Assembly: GCA_036971475.1 (NCBI GenBank)
Contig: JBAIZL010000001.1
Coordinates: 147,609,544 to 147,673,543 of the forward strand
Reading direction: 5' to 3'
DNA length: 64,000 nucleotides
Origin: Prosapia bicincta
Taxonomy: Eukaryota > Arthropoda > Insecta > Hemiptera > Cercopidae
This document shows positions 12,901-23,100 of the stretch, in pieces. The notes beneath the pieces are model-generated. The model did no database searches. It saw nothing but the letters and a program-made list of their open reading frames with translations, and was not told where the DNA came from. Numbering within the stretch: the first letter of the stretch is position 1; each line of letters begins with the position of its first letter. The translations under genes were made by a program, and so were the position numbers.

Positions 12901-13886
12901 ATCTACACTGTTTTTAAGAATCTACAACTTAATCACGTTTTTACCGCTACAGAGACACCTGCCAAAATTCTAATGGAAATAGATAATCTGTACAAGATGA
13001 CAGAGATTTATTTTGGGGAATGGAGAGTGCAGAAGAAAAAGATAGTCTTCTTTTAATAATAAATGTATGTATAATCTTTATAAAATAATTTCAAAGCAAT
13101 AAATTTACTGTAATTCTATTCTAAACAGAATAGGTATTCAATTGACACCTATTTGTGGATTCTGTATAAGTATTTTGAAATGTTTTAATAGGCTACTTTT
13201 TGAAACATAGCCTACTGAATGAATCTAATCTTTTTATAGATCTTGCTTTCACTTTTCATTTCCAAGTTAGTCTCCAAGAAAGTAAGCCTAGCATAAAAGA
13301 GAAATCTATATGTGAAACTCTTAGACACTATGATAAATTGTGAGTAATTGAAAATTTTGAAAGATATTTCAGCATTCAGTATTTCTGCTGAAAATATACA
13401 GCAAAGAAAACTGTCTCACATTAAAATTGACATATGTAAATTTTAATTTATATTTGATGTTAAAAAAAAAGGGTAAAATTAAACATCTGCAAATGCTACT
13501 TTAAGCATGCTGGATAATGCAATCTAATTCTTCTCAACTCAAAGTCTTCTATAAGACAGCCTTCTAATGGTCGAAAATGAGAGCCATGTAATATAGCTGT
13601 GGAATGTCTACTCACAAATATATCAAGTAAAATTCCTGTTTAAGTACATTAAAGTATAAATGTTATGTGAATACAAGAAAATGGTGTTGCTATAGCGAAA
13701 AAATAATATTTCAATTACTGACCTAAATTTATTATGGCTGATATCCAGTGTACGAACAAAATTTCCAAAACTGTCAACCAACATGCGAGGTATTTCTTCT
13801 AGACTTTCATAGGCCAGTGTTAGTCTTTGATCTTCATCTGTAATACAGTCTTTTACACTAACTCCGTGGAAAGTAACGCCTCTCAT
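3712..13886 (-). CDS. LRMDA: Leucine-rich melanocyte differentiation-associated protein-like (LRMDA/C10orf11 family)
   Basis: Three minus-strand coding exons join in phase: 13886-13723, 7754-7497 and 3937-3712 (stop included), giving 215 aa. All four internal splice sites are AG/GT. Residues about 46-115 form leucine-rich repeats (LDISHNKF, LTSLILDHNNI, LQLLWLNHNHI, LQHLSLMGN), followed by a cap that reads YRLFVISWFPDLNHLDDRPV, then TPDEQDEA. This pattern, including YR-FV-x4-P-L-x2-LD and T-x-E-x3-EA, is that of vertebrate LRMDA (about 200 aa), which acts in melanosome/pigment-cell biology and is proposed to link to membrane trafficking; its insect role is unknown. The start is Met at 13886. 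An acceptor-like AG lies just upstream (exon edge near 13892), so a 5' UTR exon probably exists further right, unplaced. The introns hold Penelope, LINE and Tigger remnants. An SDS22-like LRR protein is the alternative, but the C-terminal cap favours LRMDA. Confidence 0.82.
4075..5275 (-). mobile_element. Penelope-like retroelement fragment (RT plus GIY-YIG)
   Basis: Reading the minus strand from 5275, fragments of a Penelope-type reverse transcriptase appear: LPVGSPISGILAE, an in-frame stop near 5200, then the catalytic box RYVDDI at about 5146-5129, then ENNRINFLDLTI. The linker frame runs 4941 to 4468. The C-terminal GIY-YIG endonuclease signature follows in other frames near 4560-4470: KLTCNDCPNYYIGQTGRSFY then TRFDEHI. 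RT fused to a C-terminal GIY-YIG nuclease defines Penelope-like elements. The copy is 5'-truncated and carries stops and frameshifts. Its 3' terminal region (about 4075-4190, with 'gctgacgcgtttcaaaacg') recurs at 22.0-22.3 kb. It lies in LRMDA intron 2. Confidence 0.85.
5690..5900. repeat. Probable Penelope-like terminal fragment
   Basis: The 'cagcagacgcgttttgc' stretch near 5695-5712 resembles the terminal region of the neighbouring Penelope-like copy, followed by GT-rich sequence like that downstream of the other copies. There is no coding signal. The assignment rests only on this short resemblance. Confidence 0.35.
5975..6802 (-). mobile_element. Non-LTR retrotransposon (LINE) fragment
   Basis: On the minus strand, 6802-6614 encodes the end of an endonuclease/linker region (NWKNFSKDLESL ... 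NAAGEAIPKTSSKPQ), and 6170-5975 encodes the start of a LINE reverse transcriptase (APGPDDNVYSMMKHLPLP ... WLEATIIPLLKQ). The order and the APGPD motif are those of Jockey/CR1-type elements. It is broken by frameshifts and both ends are missing. It sits in an intron of the LRMDA-like gene. Confidence 0.75.
6803..7496. other. Intron of LRMDA-like gene, nothing further recognised
   Basis: The bases next to 6803 may be more LINE sequence, but no motif is readable. The remainder is AT-rich intron without a detectable gene, hairpin or repeat. Confidence 0.5.
7497..7754 (-). CDS. LRMDA: LRMDA-like, second coding exon (residues 55-140)
   Basis: The acceptor is a pyrimidine tract plus CAG ending at 7755 and the donor is GTAACC from 7496. 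The 258 bases carry one split codon at each end and 85 whole codons, with no stop. They encode three leucine-rich repeats and the start of the cap. Confidence 0.82.
8389..9457 (-). mobile_element. Decayed Tigger-like transposon with transposase DNA-binding remnants
   Basis: The left end reads CAGTCCTATCTCGGTAATCC and the right end, on the other strand, CAGTCCAATCCGGGTAGTC; both are flanked by TA (8387-8388 and 9458-9459). Minus-strand remnants of a pogo/Tigger transposase are legible: VPAKILAEDFRIGNSTISDI (CENP-B-type helix-turn-helix, about 9200-9130) and FKARDHWLENFKKRHGI (Tc5-type helix-turn-helix, about 8935-8880). The DDE catalytic part is absent or unreadable. It lies in LRMDA intron 1. 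Confidence 0.8.
9936..11137. mobile_element. Tigger-like TA-flanked element, non-coding
   Basis: The left end CAGTAAAACTCCAATTATCC and the right end (other strand) CAGTAAAACTTGGAAAATTC form an imperfect terminal inverted repeat. TA flanks both sides (9934-9935 and 11138-11139). The interior has no transposase frame. The inverted repeat is weaker than at 1811-2977, so this is an older copy. Confidence 0.65.
10442..10478. repeat. Palindromic (CA)n/(TG)n microsatellite
   Basis: A run of CA dinucleotides meets a run of GT dinucleotides through ATGTGGG, giving a small self-complementary simple repeat inside the Tigger-like element. Confidence 0.85.
11626..13065 (+). pseudogene. Tigger/pogo transposase pseudogene
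   Basis: A CENP-B-type N-terminus reads KRKVILIEEKVSVTRAHEKG then ERKVGVCRKFGLLE (about 11638-11742). A Tc5-type helix-turn-helix follows (KAEEFGK, a stop, FGTEFICSNGWLYHFKAQHS; about 11940-12020). The DDE domain is legible in pieces: YKDEDIFNGNEIGIFYQQTP (about 12124-12182, where the usual NADETG has become NGNEIG), KHRNILL, and LQLMDQGVIKKFYHKQ (about 12508-12555, compare QPLDQGVI). Stops and frameshifts interrupt it repeatedly, and the first catalytic Asp is replaced by Asn, so it cannot be active. Terminal repeats were not found. It lies in LRMDA intron 1. Confidence 0.85.
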
Positions 13887-13892
13887 GCTGAT
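13723..13892 (-). CDS. LRMDA: LRMDA-like, first recognised coding exon (residues 1-54)
   Basis: The coding part is 13886-13723. The acceptor TTTAACAG ends at 13893 and the donor GTCAGT begins at 13722. The exon ends after two bases (AG) of codon 55, which is completed by T at 7754. It encodes the N-terminal segment and the first LRR strand (VRTLDISHNKF). Confidence 0.8.
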
Positions 13893-14159
13893 CTGTTAAA
13901 AAAAAATCATATAAAAATAATTTTACAATTATTTCTTAGAGAATTACAGTTTACATATATAAAAAGGTAAATATTACTTTTACTCATAGGAATTTTTGCA
14001 AAATTTTGACTTTTAGCTAGTGTATTTTTGGCAAACAAATTAGTTTCCAGCCCCTTCAATTATGATTTACATGTTTCTTAACATACATCTATACTGAGTG
14101 TCCTTCAGTTGTAACTCAATCATGTATAAACTATTGGACCCATTATTGTTGTTACTGTT

Positions 14160-14790
14160 CTTGTAACAACAAAACATGAACACAAACAAATTCATCACCC
14201 TCACATACATAAACAAACTCATAAATAAAATAGCACACCAATTCAAAAAAGCAGGATACAATGTAGCTTACAGAACAACAAATAAAAAACCCAAACGACT
14301 ATCAGACAGCATTAATAACAATACCAACACATACAATAACTCATGAGTATACAAATTAAAATGCAACAACTGCAATAAGTTCTATGTTGGACAAACAGGC
14401 AGATCTTTCGCCGAAAGATACAAAGAACACAAAAGCACACTGGACACTACTATTAAATCCACCTTTGCAAATCACCTTATGAACACTAAACACTCATGCA
14501 ATAGTAGGGAAAATAACACGAGAATCCTCCACACATGCAACAAAGGCCATAAATTAAACACACTATAACAATATGAAATTTACAGACATAGCAACACACA
14601 TAAAAATGACATCCTAAATGAACAAACACGGCACTGATCACACATACTCTTTGATCGCATCACTTCTAACTTTCAAAAAATGGTACCAAAGAAGCACAAC
14701 TGCAGCAATCCTAGCGGCAAAAATACGAGGCTGAAGAAGTAATTAGACAAAAACGCTTCCTCCAAGTGTTAGTTAATAAAAAGTCTAGTC
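14160..14790 (+). mobile_element. Penelope-like retroelement fragment (GIY-YIG end)
   Basis: The plus strand encodes a Penelope linker and GIY-YIG nuclease with few breaks: NKFITLTYINKLINKIAHQF, KKAGYNVAYRTTN, a stop near 14345, then YKLKCNNCNKFYVGQTGRSF followed by AERYKEH (about 14350-14430). The YVGQTGRS box is the nuclease signature. Downstream (14730-14790) is the usual terminal region with a decayed CTGAAGA core. The reverse transcriptase part is missing. Confidence 0.82.
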
Positions 14791-14829
14791 GCAAGTAATA
14801 GCAAAAGTGTAATAAGTAATTAACAACCA

Positions 14830-17164
14830 GCTCGTCATGAACAGCAACAAGATTTCGATACTTATCATGTTTGTAGGAAAGTATTTATACTGCCCCTCCT
14901 CCTATCACCTACTAAAATGCCTCAAAGCCAAGTGCACAGTTAAGTGGTCCGCACTATACTTATTGCTGGGTCATATAAAATGTATCTTATTTGTACTTAC
15001 ATCCACCATCACTGGCTTCATCCACTTATTTATTTTGAACACACTTAATACATTTCATGAAGATTCCATCAACTTAAAGTACTTGTTAATAAAAATAAGC
15101 AATGTGTGTTCAAAATAAATAATAGCATGCAGCTATAAATAATAGATGTTAGTAGAGATAAAATATACCAAATATAGTGCTGTTTCATCATGTAATTTTG
15201 AGTTTGTACAGTTTCTAGTGTATTTGTAAAATAGGTTATCTTGTATTTCCTCCAAATTTTAGTCATTATGATTTGCAACATTTAAAATAACTTTTCTCTT
15301 GTTTGTAATGTATTTTTAAGTTATATATGTAAAAAAATCTGAGTTGTCTGTCAAGAATTAAGAACACATAAACAATGGAGATGTATATATACAGTATGTT
15401 TTTTTAATATTTATATAACAATAAAATCCTTAGCTTACACACTAAAAACTTTACACAAAAATTCTTGTTGAATTTAATTAAATATTTCAAATGAAATATC
15501 ACAACTAATCCAGTTTTCATTTCAATCTTTTGTTTAAAATTCCTAAAAGAAAAATCAAAACTTCTACAAACACAAATATAACCACTTACTTAAACAGAGG
15601 ATGCAATGTTTACTGTTCACAACTTTTGTAAGAAGATTAAACGTAGAATAAATTAATCAAACGTTCAAATTACACTAACAAATAATTTAAAATATCTTTT
15701 TCCTTTGTGTTGCAAATAATATATATGTATATAGTATAGTCAGATGACTGATGACACAAACAAGATAAACAGCTGTATTTGTATTACACAGAACACTTTG
15801 ACAATTCAAACATATGTATAAATATTTGAACAACTACTGCACTTTTATTGCGTATTTTATCACAGATAAAAATCGCCAATGCATTAAAAACGTTTGCTCC
15901 GAGACTATATGAGCGAAGTACATAAGTGAATCTAAGCTGTAGAGGAAGTCAAGTTACACAAATATGAAACTGCTGTAAATGAGCTATTTTCAGACACAGC
16001 ACGACAGGAGCTAGAAAAGAGAGTTCCGTCTAACAATCTTAAGTAATTATTATTGCCCGATACATTTTAAATAATTTACTGCTTTATTAACTACTCTAGT
16101 AGTTTCCAAATAGTTTTAAACTAAAGAAACGAAACGGTTGAGATCAGTACATTAGATTCTATCGGAATCTGGTGATTTGAAAAATAAACATTGGATACTG
16201 GGAAAATTTCCCAGTATATTTAAATGAATGATTGATTGGAGAAAGGGGTTCGAAAATCTCCATTTCAATTAAAACCGTTATAATAAATATTATAATTTTG
16301 TGATTATATTTTATTTACTCTTGAATTTTGTAGTCCATTACGTTCGGTGCATCTTAATTAATCACTTTAATATTGTTTATGACTATCCGAACTTAAATTT
16401 GTTAAAGTGATTAATTTTATTTAAGTATAATATATTTGAGAGCTATTTAAAATAGTTGAAACCAATTAAAAACTGTTTTCTCACAAAAACTAGTTTTGAC
16501 TCGGAAAATCACGAGCCGTCTAATAAAATATATGATTCTTAATAAAAATAGATTCGGAATGTCGTTGAAACAGAGTCCTCAAATATAAAAAAATTAGCCC
16601 CATTATCGGTAAGTGTAACATGCTAATTATATGTCCAAATGTTTCTAGTAAAAAACTAATAGCTCAAGTGAAAAATGAAATCAAATAATATGAAGAATAG
16701 TTAACAATATTAAAATAGAATTAGAAATTCCATTCAAAATTATTTTACCTGCAAATATAGTGATATTTGTAGATTATAGTGAAAACAATAATAATAACAG
16801 TTTTAATATTGGTACAATTATATGAGTTTAGAAAAATACTTTGTCATTATAAATAACTTTTTTTGAAGACTACAACTTTTGTTGTTGTTACTGCTAGACG
16901 TATGTAATATATACTCCAATGATTTTGTTGCTCTATGACTCCGTGTTCCTATCTGTTCCTATTATATTATATTATCAGATGTCGTAGTATATTATCAGAC
17001 GGTCTGTTATAACCTTTGATTAAAATTTTGTTATCTCTGTCATATTTACAATTTGTTTCATAAATAATTCTAGTTTAGTATGTTATAACTTTTTTGCTGT
17101 TGGTAAATGCAATATCTTGTGTGGTGATGTAAGGTATTATTTCTAAGCAATATTTATTTAACAG
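14830..17164. promoter_or_regulatory. Intergenic region between divergent LRMDA-like and MLX genes
   Basis: The two genes point away from each other, so both promoters (and a probable LRMDA 5' UTR exon) should lie between about 13.9 and 17.2 kb. I could not identify a TATA box, initiator or CpG-rich patch that would place either start. The stretch 16330-16440 carries a decayed copy of a repeat seen at 22.8 and 40.8-41.1 kb ('ttaatcacttta...gttaaagtgattaa'). No other gene is visible. Confidence 0.4.
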
Positions 17165-17178
17165 GATTAAAATGTCTG
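17165..17178 (+). CDS. MLX: MLX coding exon 1 (Met-Ser plus one base)
   Basis: Only seven coding bases, ATGTCTG at 17172-17178, precede a good donor GTAAGC. The last base joins AC at 21776 to give GAC, so the protein starts MSDMKTE. A pyrimidine-rich TTTATTTAACAG ends at 17164, so this may be a 14-base internal microexon with an upstream UTR exon, or the end of a longer first exon. Alternative: translation starts at the in-frame ATG 21778, three codons later. Confidence 0.55.
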
Positions 17179-20100
17179 GTAAGCTAAACCATTAACTGTT
17201 AAATTTACTAATTTACTTACTATAAACGACCCATCAGTTTCCCATCAAGTTTGATCTACACACTCAAATAGTTATAAATTAATTACTGCGGAATATTTTC
17301 TTTTTTTTAATGTTTCTTTGGACAAAATTTGTATAAAAATTTATAAACATTGAAATATTTCTTAAAATTTATGTAAAAGTGAGATTAAAGTTTCAAAGTC
17401 TTAAATTTTAATACAAATATAGTATGTCATTTCAGGTACCTTATATCCTATAATAACATTGCTTACATTTTGTTATTGCCAGAGTGCAGGTTGTCAACAA
17501 CCTAACTCATTTATTTTATACAACTCCATCTTTTTTGCCTGACATTTGGTCTTAGTATATCCATTGTACCATCCCAGAGGAAGTGTCTCCTAAGTCAGTT
17601 TAATTTTCTCATATTTTATGTGGTTTTATTATTTTGGTAAAAATATAGTCTTAATGAATTTTTTTTTAATTACTTGTTTTAATGTATAGAACACGAACAT
17701 CTACTTTTTTCCACAGAAAATACAGAAAGTTACTTTTTTCACATTTTAAATGTTAGTCTGTAATGGGATGTAGGCCTATAGCGTGAACTAGCCGTGCAGT
17801 AGCTACAGCGCACTGCACTATGTGTAGATCTGGTTGTAATTTTAAACAACATTACTATATACCTATATTAAAATATACCTACAAAGTATTCAGTCAGGAT
17901 AGATTTGGTTATAATTTTATTCAACATTACTATCTATTCCTACGAAGAATCCAGTCAGGATAGATTTGGTAAGTATTTAGACTTACTGCTGATACAGAAA
18001 ATGTACAATTACCTAGGAAATTACAACCAAATTTATCCTGACTGGATACTTCATAGGTATATTTTAATATATGTATATAGTAATGTTGTATAAAATTATA
18101 ACTAAATCTATCCTGACTGGATGCTTCAAAGGTATATTTTAATATAGGTATATAGTAATGTTGTATAAAATTATAACCAAAAGTTAAATATTTAGATTTT
18201 AAGTTTAGTATTAAAATAAATTTACTTTGCCGTACTGCAGTGCTCTGTAGCTAATGTACGCCCGGTTCACGCTATACATGCTATTACAGACTAACATTAA
18301 AAATCTGTAAAAAAATTAACTTTTTGTATTTTCCACAGGAAAAAGTTAATATTCGTGTTCTACACATTAAAACAAGTAATTAAAATTTTTTTAAAAATTA
18401 AGAAAACCGATGTCATTTAGACTGTATTTTTACCATTATTTTTTTTTAAATTGTGGTAAACCATTTTGATTATGTATTTAATACATCCGATTTAAAAATA
18501 TTGGATTCCAACTTTAACTTACTAGTTTTACACTAAAATGCTTGTACATATATTATACTTGCCTATTTGTAGCACTTATGAGTATTTATTTCCCGTTCCC
18601 ACGTGATCGATAGCAAAAAAAAATATACTGGGCGATACAGAAAGTCACCTGGTAAAAAAAAAAATTATGAAAACCCGCTCATGCCACAAAAATTACAAAT
18701 TTGGAAAATGGTATTCCCTGTTGGCTTTACTTTTTTGACGTAGTAACTCACAAATGTGTTAGTTTCATCCTTTTGAGTAATTTTGCGACTTACGTAGAGT
18801 TTTATTATTCTATAAAGTGTGGTCTGGGTGAAACGTGGTGCTAATAGTGCTGGTGAAAATGTACATCGCCCACCCCCAATTCATTGCATATCAAATGAAT
18901 CAGAAACAAGTCCTGAAGCTATATTGATAATTATTATTTTTGTTATTCCCACGTAAGGTTAATTTTATATTCCTGTATTGAAATATAACTATGAAGTATC
19001 CAGCCAGGATAGATTTGGTTGTAATTTTGTATGTTTAACCAAACAAATATACACATGTAAAAATAGAGATCACGTGACTTCACCTGGTAAAAAGTATTAC
19101 TCCATGGAAGGAGACGTTAATTAGGTAATGTTGTATAAAATTATAACCAAATCTATCCTAACTGGAGACTTTATAGGTATATTTAAATATACGTATACGT
19201 AGTATGTCATACCGTTGATACGTGGACATAGTACCTCTTACTGCTCCGGACTGAATATTTTACCCAACTTTAATTTGATAAAAAGGCATTTGTTTCCCTT
19301 AATTGAGAGTTTTCATTATTTTTGTTGTATCTCCGATGACTTTCTGCGTCGCTCGGTATAATTTTTTTTGCTAAAATCAAACACATGGGAACAGGAAGTA
19401 AATACCCACTTATGTTATATAGCCCAAGTGCTCCTATTATTACGTGTATCGATATATGTACAAGTCTTTTAGTGGATACCCTATTTCCTTCAAACTCACA
19501 TTATAGATATTTAGTTATACATTTACTATAGACTTCTATTAACCTATAGCATTGTATATTTGGTAATATATCCAGAATGTTATAGTAAAAATATGGAAAA
19601 AGAATTTTATCAATACCCAATTGTATTAATATACAGTCTAAATACAAAAATGATATTAACAAAAATTTGGTAATACTTGAAAAAATTGGTATCAACTTCG
19701 ATTTTCTTCATTATCACAAAAGTTATAAAACTATAAAATAAAGCCTCTGAAGATGATTGCTTTGTGATCAAAATGTATATTACGATTTAAATACTAAGTT
19801 CACTAATACACTTGTAAATATTTTACAAACCTGCCTATAGTAGCACTTACTTATATTTGTTGAGGATGGCCGTTCGGGGAGATGTGTCCCACTGTCAACT
19901 CAGACCAGTGTAACTGATCTTAATGTTTTCGTAGGTTAGGGTGTTACGGGGGGGATATATTATGGCGGGGGTGAGGATGTACTTTGTGAACATTAGAAGT
20001 TATGATCTCAAAAAGTGTATGTGAGTTATATTGTAATTGTGAGCTGAGTATGTGTGTAGGGTGTAGTTTGAAATGTTTGTATATTTTGTATTGTTTGGTT

Positions 20101-23100
20101 GTGAATCTTCGGTTATTTCTTTGTTGTTTATGAAGAATTTCTAGGTTGGATGCTATGTCTATGTAGTCATGTTTTGTGAAGTTGAGATGATTGGCGAAGT
20201 TTGATTGGTAGTTTTTGTTTATTACTGCTTTTATATGTTCTTGGTAACGTGTGTAGAAGGACCTCCCTGTCTGGTAAAAACCGGGGCACGAACTGCAAGA
20301 TAGTTTTTAAACTCCAACGGCGTTTTAAATGTCGTTGATTTTGTTGTTGGGTTAAATTTGTTTATTGGGAGTGTTGTGTGTGGAGTAGGCTATTTTGTAA
20401 TTGTATTTTTGTAGTGTATTGTTTGGATTGTGGGTTTTGGATGATCTGTAAAGTATTGTTAAGTATTTTATTAAAACACAATCGACAAATATGAATAAAA
20501 AGTTCTTGTGGTTAGGAGGTTTTATTTATTTATAGTAAAAAAATATACTACAGTGGCTCCAATTTATTAATAAATAGTTGATTTTATTCATTACAAAACA
20601 TAAATACTGCTTTAAAATATTATGAAACCATCAATGTAAGTACATACAAAAAAGCAGTAGGGAGAAACTGCTTCTTATGTATTATAACATCAATATATTT
20701 AGAAGTACATTGTAGGGAAAAAGTCAGTTTAACTTGGTGTAAAATATAAAAACTACTTAAAATTTGTCAGTTGTAAAAATTTAACATCAGTGTAGGAAAA
20801 AAAACAAAGTAGATGTTTACTTAAAAAGTAAACGTATAAATGTTGACATGATAATATATGTAAAAGTATATATGTAAAATGGATTTGTTGATGAAAAATT
20901 AATTTATCAACTAATGATAATACTGAAATCTGGAAATGGTTAACATTGAACATTACATCTTATTAATATCACATTTCCTAAACTGAATATCTATTCAGGT
21001 TAAGGTATGTCTATTCTAAAGGATAAACATGTAATTTAAAGCTTAACAAAAAAGATGTTTGTGAAATGAGAAATGTTTATTGATGTTAATGTTACAAAAA
21101 ACCTTTGTTTATAGTAAACAAATGCAGTAACTACTTTCTTGTAAATGCTACAAATTATATGTAGGATTTTTTCATTTGATTTTATAACCAAATCTAACCT
21201 AAGTAGATTTTTGTACATATTTTTTATTGAAAGTCTTAGTACTATTCTGTAACAAAGTGTGGTTAAAAGTACAATATTTTTTATAGTATTACGTGTGAAA
21301 AGTCAGACTATGATTATACCATAACTTATATTAAGTAGTATTTAGGTTTTGCGAAAACTAAAATTAATGTTTCTTTTTTTTAACGGCCAATTGAATAACA
21401 TGTGAAAGATCCCCATCGCATATGTCTTACAATATACAATTTCTAATCAATAATTTTGTTTTGCGACATCTAAAATCTACTGATTCTGGTTTATAGAATA
21501 TTCTTGAGTAACATTTGTGGAAATGAAAAAAATCAAAGTTGTTTCCCATTTTGTCCAGTATTACTGTATTTTCAAGTAACATTTCTAAAACTGAAAAAGG
21601 GTTAATCTCTTATTTGTCAAGTATTGGTGAACTTTCATATATAATTACCATAGAAAATTAAAATAAACTACTATGAAACGTTTACTTGACAAATTCTTGC
21701 ATTTAGTTTCATTTCTTTGCTTCTTCATTTAGCATTGTTAATGAGATAATGTTAATAAAGTATTTTGAATATTAGACATGAAAACTGAACCATCAAGTCC
21801 AACAAGAGGTATACCAGTGTATTTAAAATCACAGTTCCATAACTCTGGAAGTAACATGAGTAGCAGCAGTGGTCATGGTAAGTACTGAAAACTAGCATAA
21901 AATCTAAATCTTTAATATTAACAAATTTATAAAATAGTTTTTTAAAGATATTAAAAATTTTCAACCATTATAATTAAACTATATTTAAAAAGTACTTAAC
22001 TAAACGAATACTTAAATCTTTAATACTAATAACTCTATGAAATACTAATTTTAAAAATACTTAACTAAGCGAATACGTAATTGCTTACGTGTTTCAAAAC
22101 AATCGTTTCTTTTACGAAGCTAACCCTCTATACTGAATCAGCGTGAATTCAAGATGATTACATCAAGCAACTTCTATGAAATAGTTTTTTTAAAGATTTA
22201 AAAAAATTTCAATCTTTATAATTAAACTATATTTAAAAAGTACTTAACTAAATGAATACTTAATTGCTTACTTGCTGACGCGTTTCAAAACATTCGTTCC
22301 TTTTACGAAGCTAACCCTCTACTGGCGGCATTGGTTAGGTATAAAGCCTGTAACGGGATGAATTTATGACTCTGGAATGGGGTGGGTTATTTAGTTGTGT
22401 GTCATGTAATGGAAAAGGCTGTTGGCTTCAAAATGTGTGTGATCAATTAATATGTTTTCTATATCTGTTGCGTAGTGTTTGTATATCTCGTATTTTTCTA
22501 AGGATGTTAGTTTTTTACTTTGTTTTAATGTGTGGAGGACATTTAAATTAGTATGTATGTCCGTGTGTGTGTGTTTTTTAGGTGTTTAGCGTAGCTGGAT
22601 TTTGGGTTTGTTTGTTTTCTTTGGGTAATGTGTTCTTCGAAGCATATATAGAATGACCTGCCGGTTTGACCGATGTAATTGCTGGGACAATTGTTACATG
22701 TTAATCTGTAAATACCTGATAGTTTGTATTTGTATTCAAATACAAATTATCAGGAAATTAAACTATTGTTTAAGTGATTAATAAGATTCACCGAACGTTA
22801 TGGACTACAAAATTTAAGAATTTTATAAATTGTTAAAATTATAGTAAAATACTATCCTTTATTTGTGTTTGGTACTATATTTCAGTACATTAGAACCTTG
22901 ATATTTTGGACCTCTTTATTCCGGATCTCTGCATAATTCAGACAGGTTTTTGTGATATTTCTGATTTTTTAAAAATTGTTTTTGACATTAACACATTAAT
23001 GATTGACGTTAAAATATTAATTCTGGACATAATACTGTACGTTTAAAAATACTTGTCTTTTTATAATGTAATTGTAGCCAGGCGCTATTCCCAGCATAGT

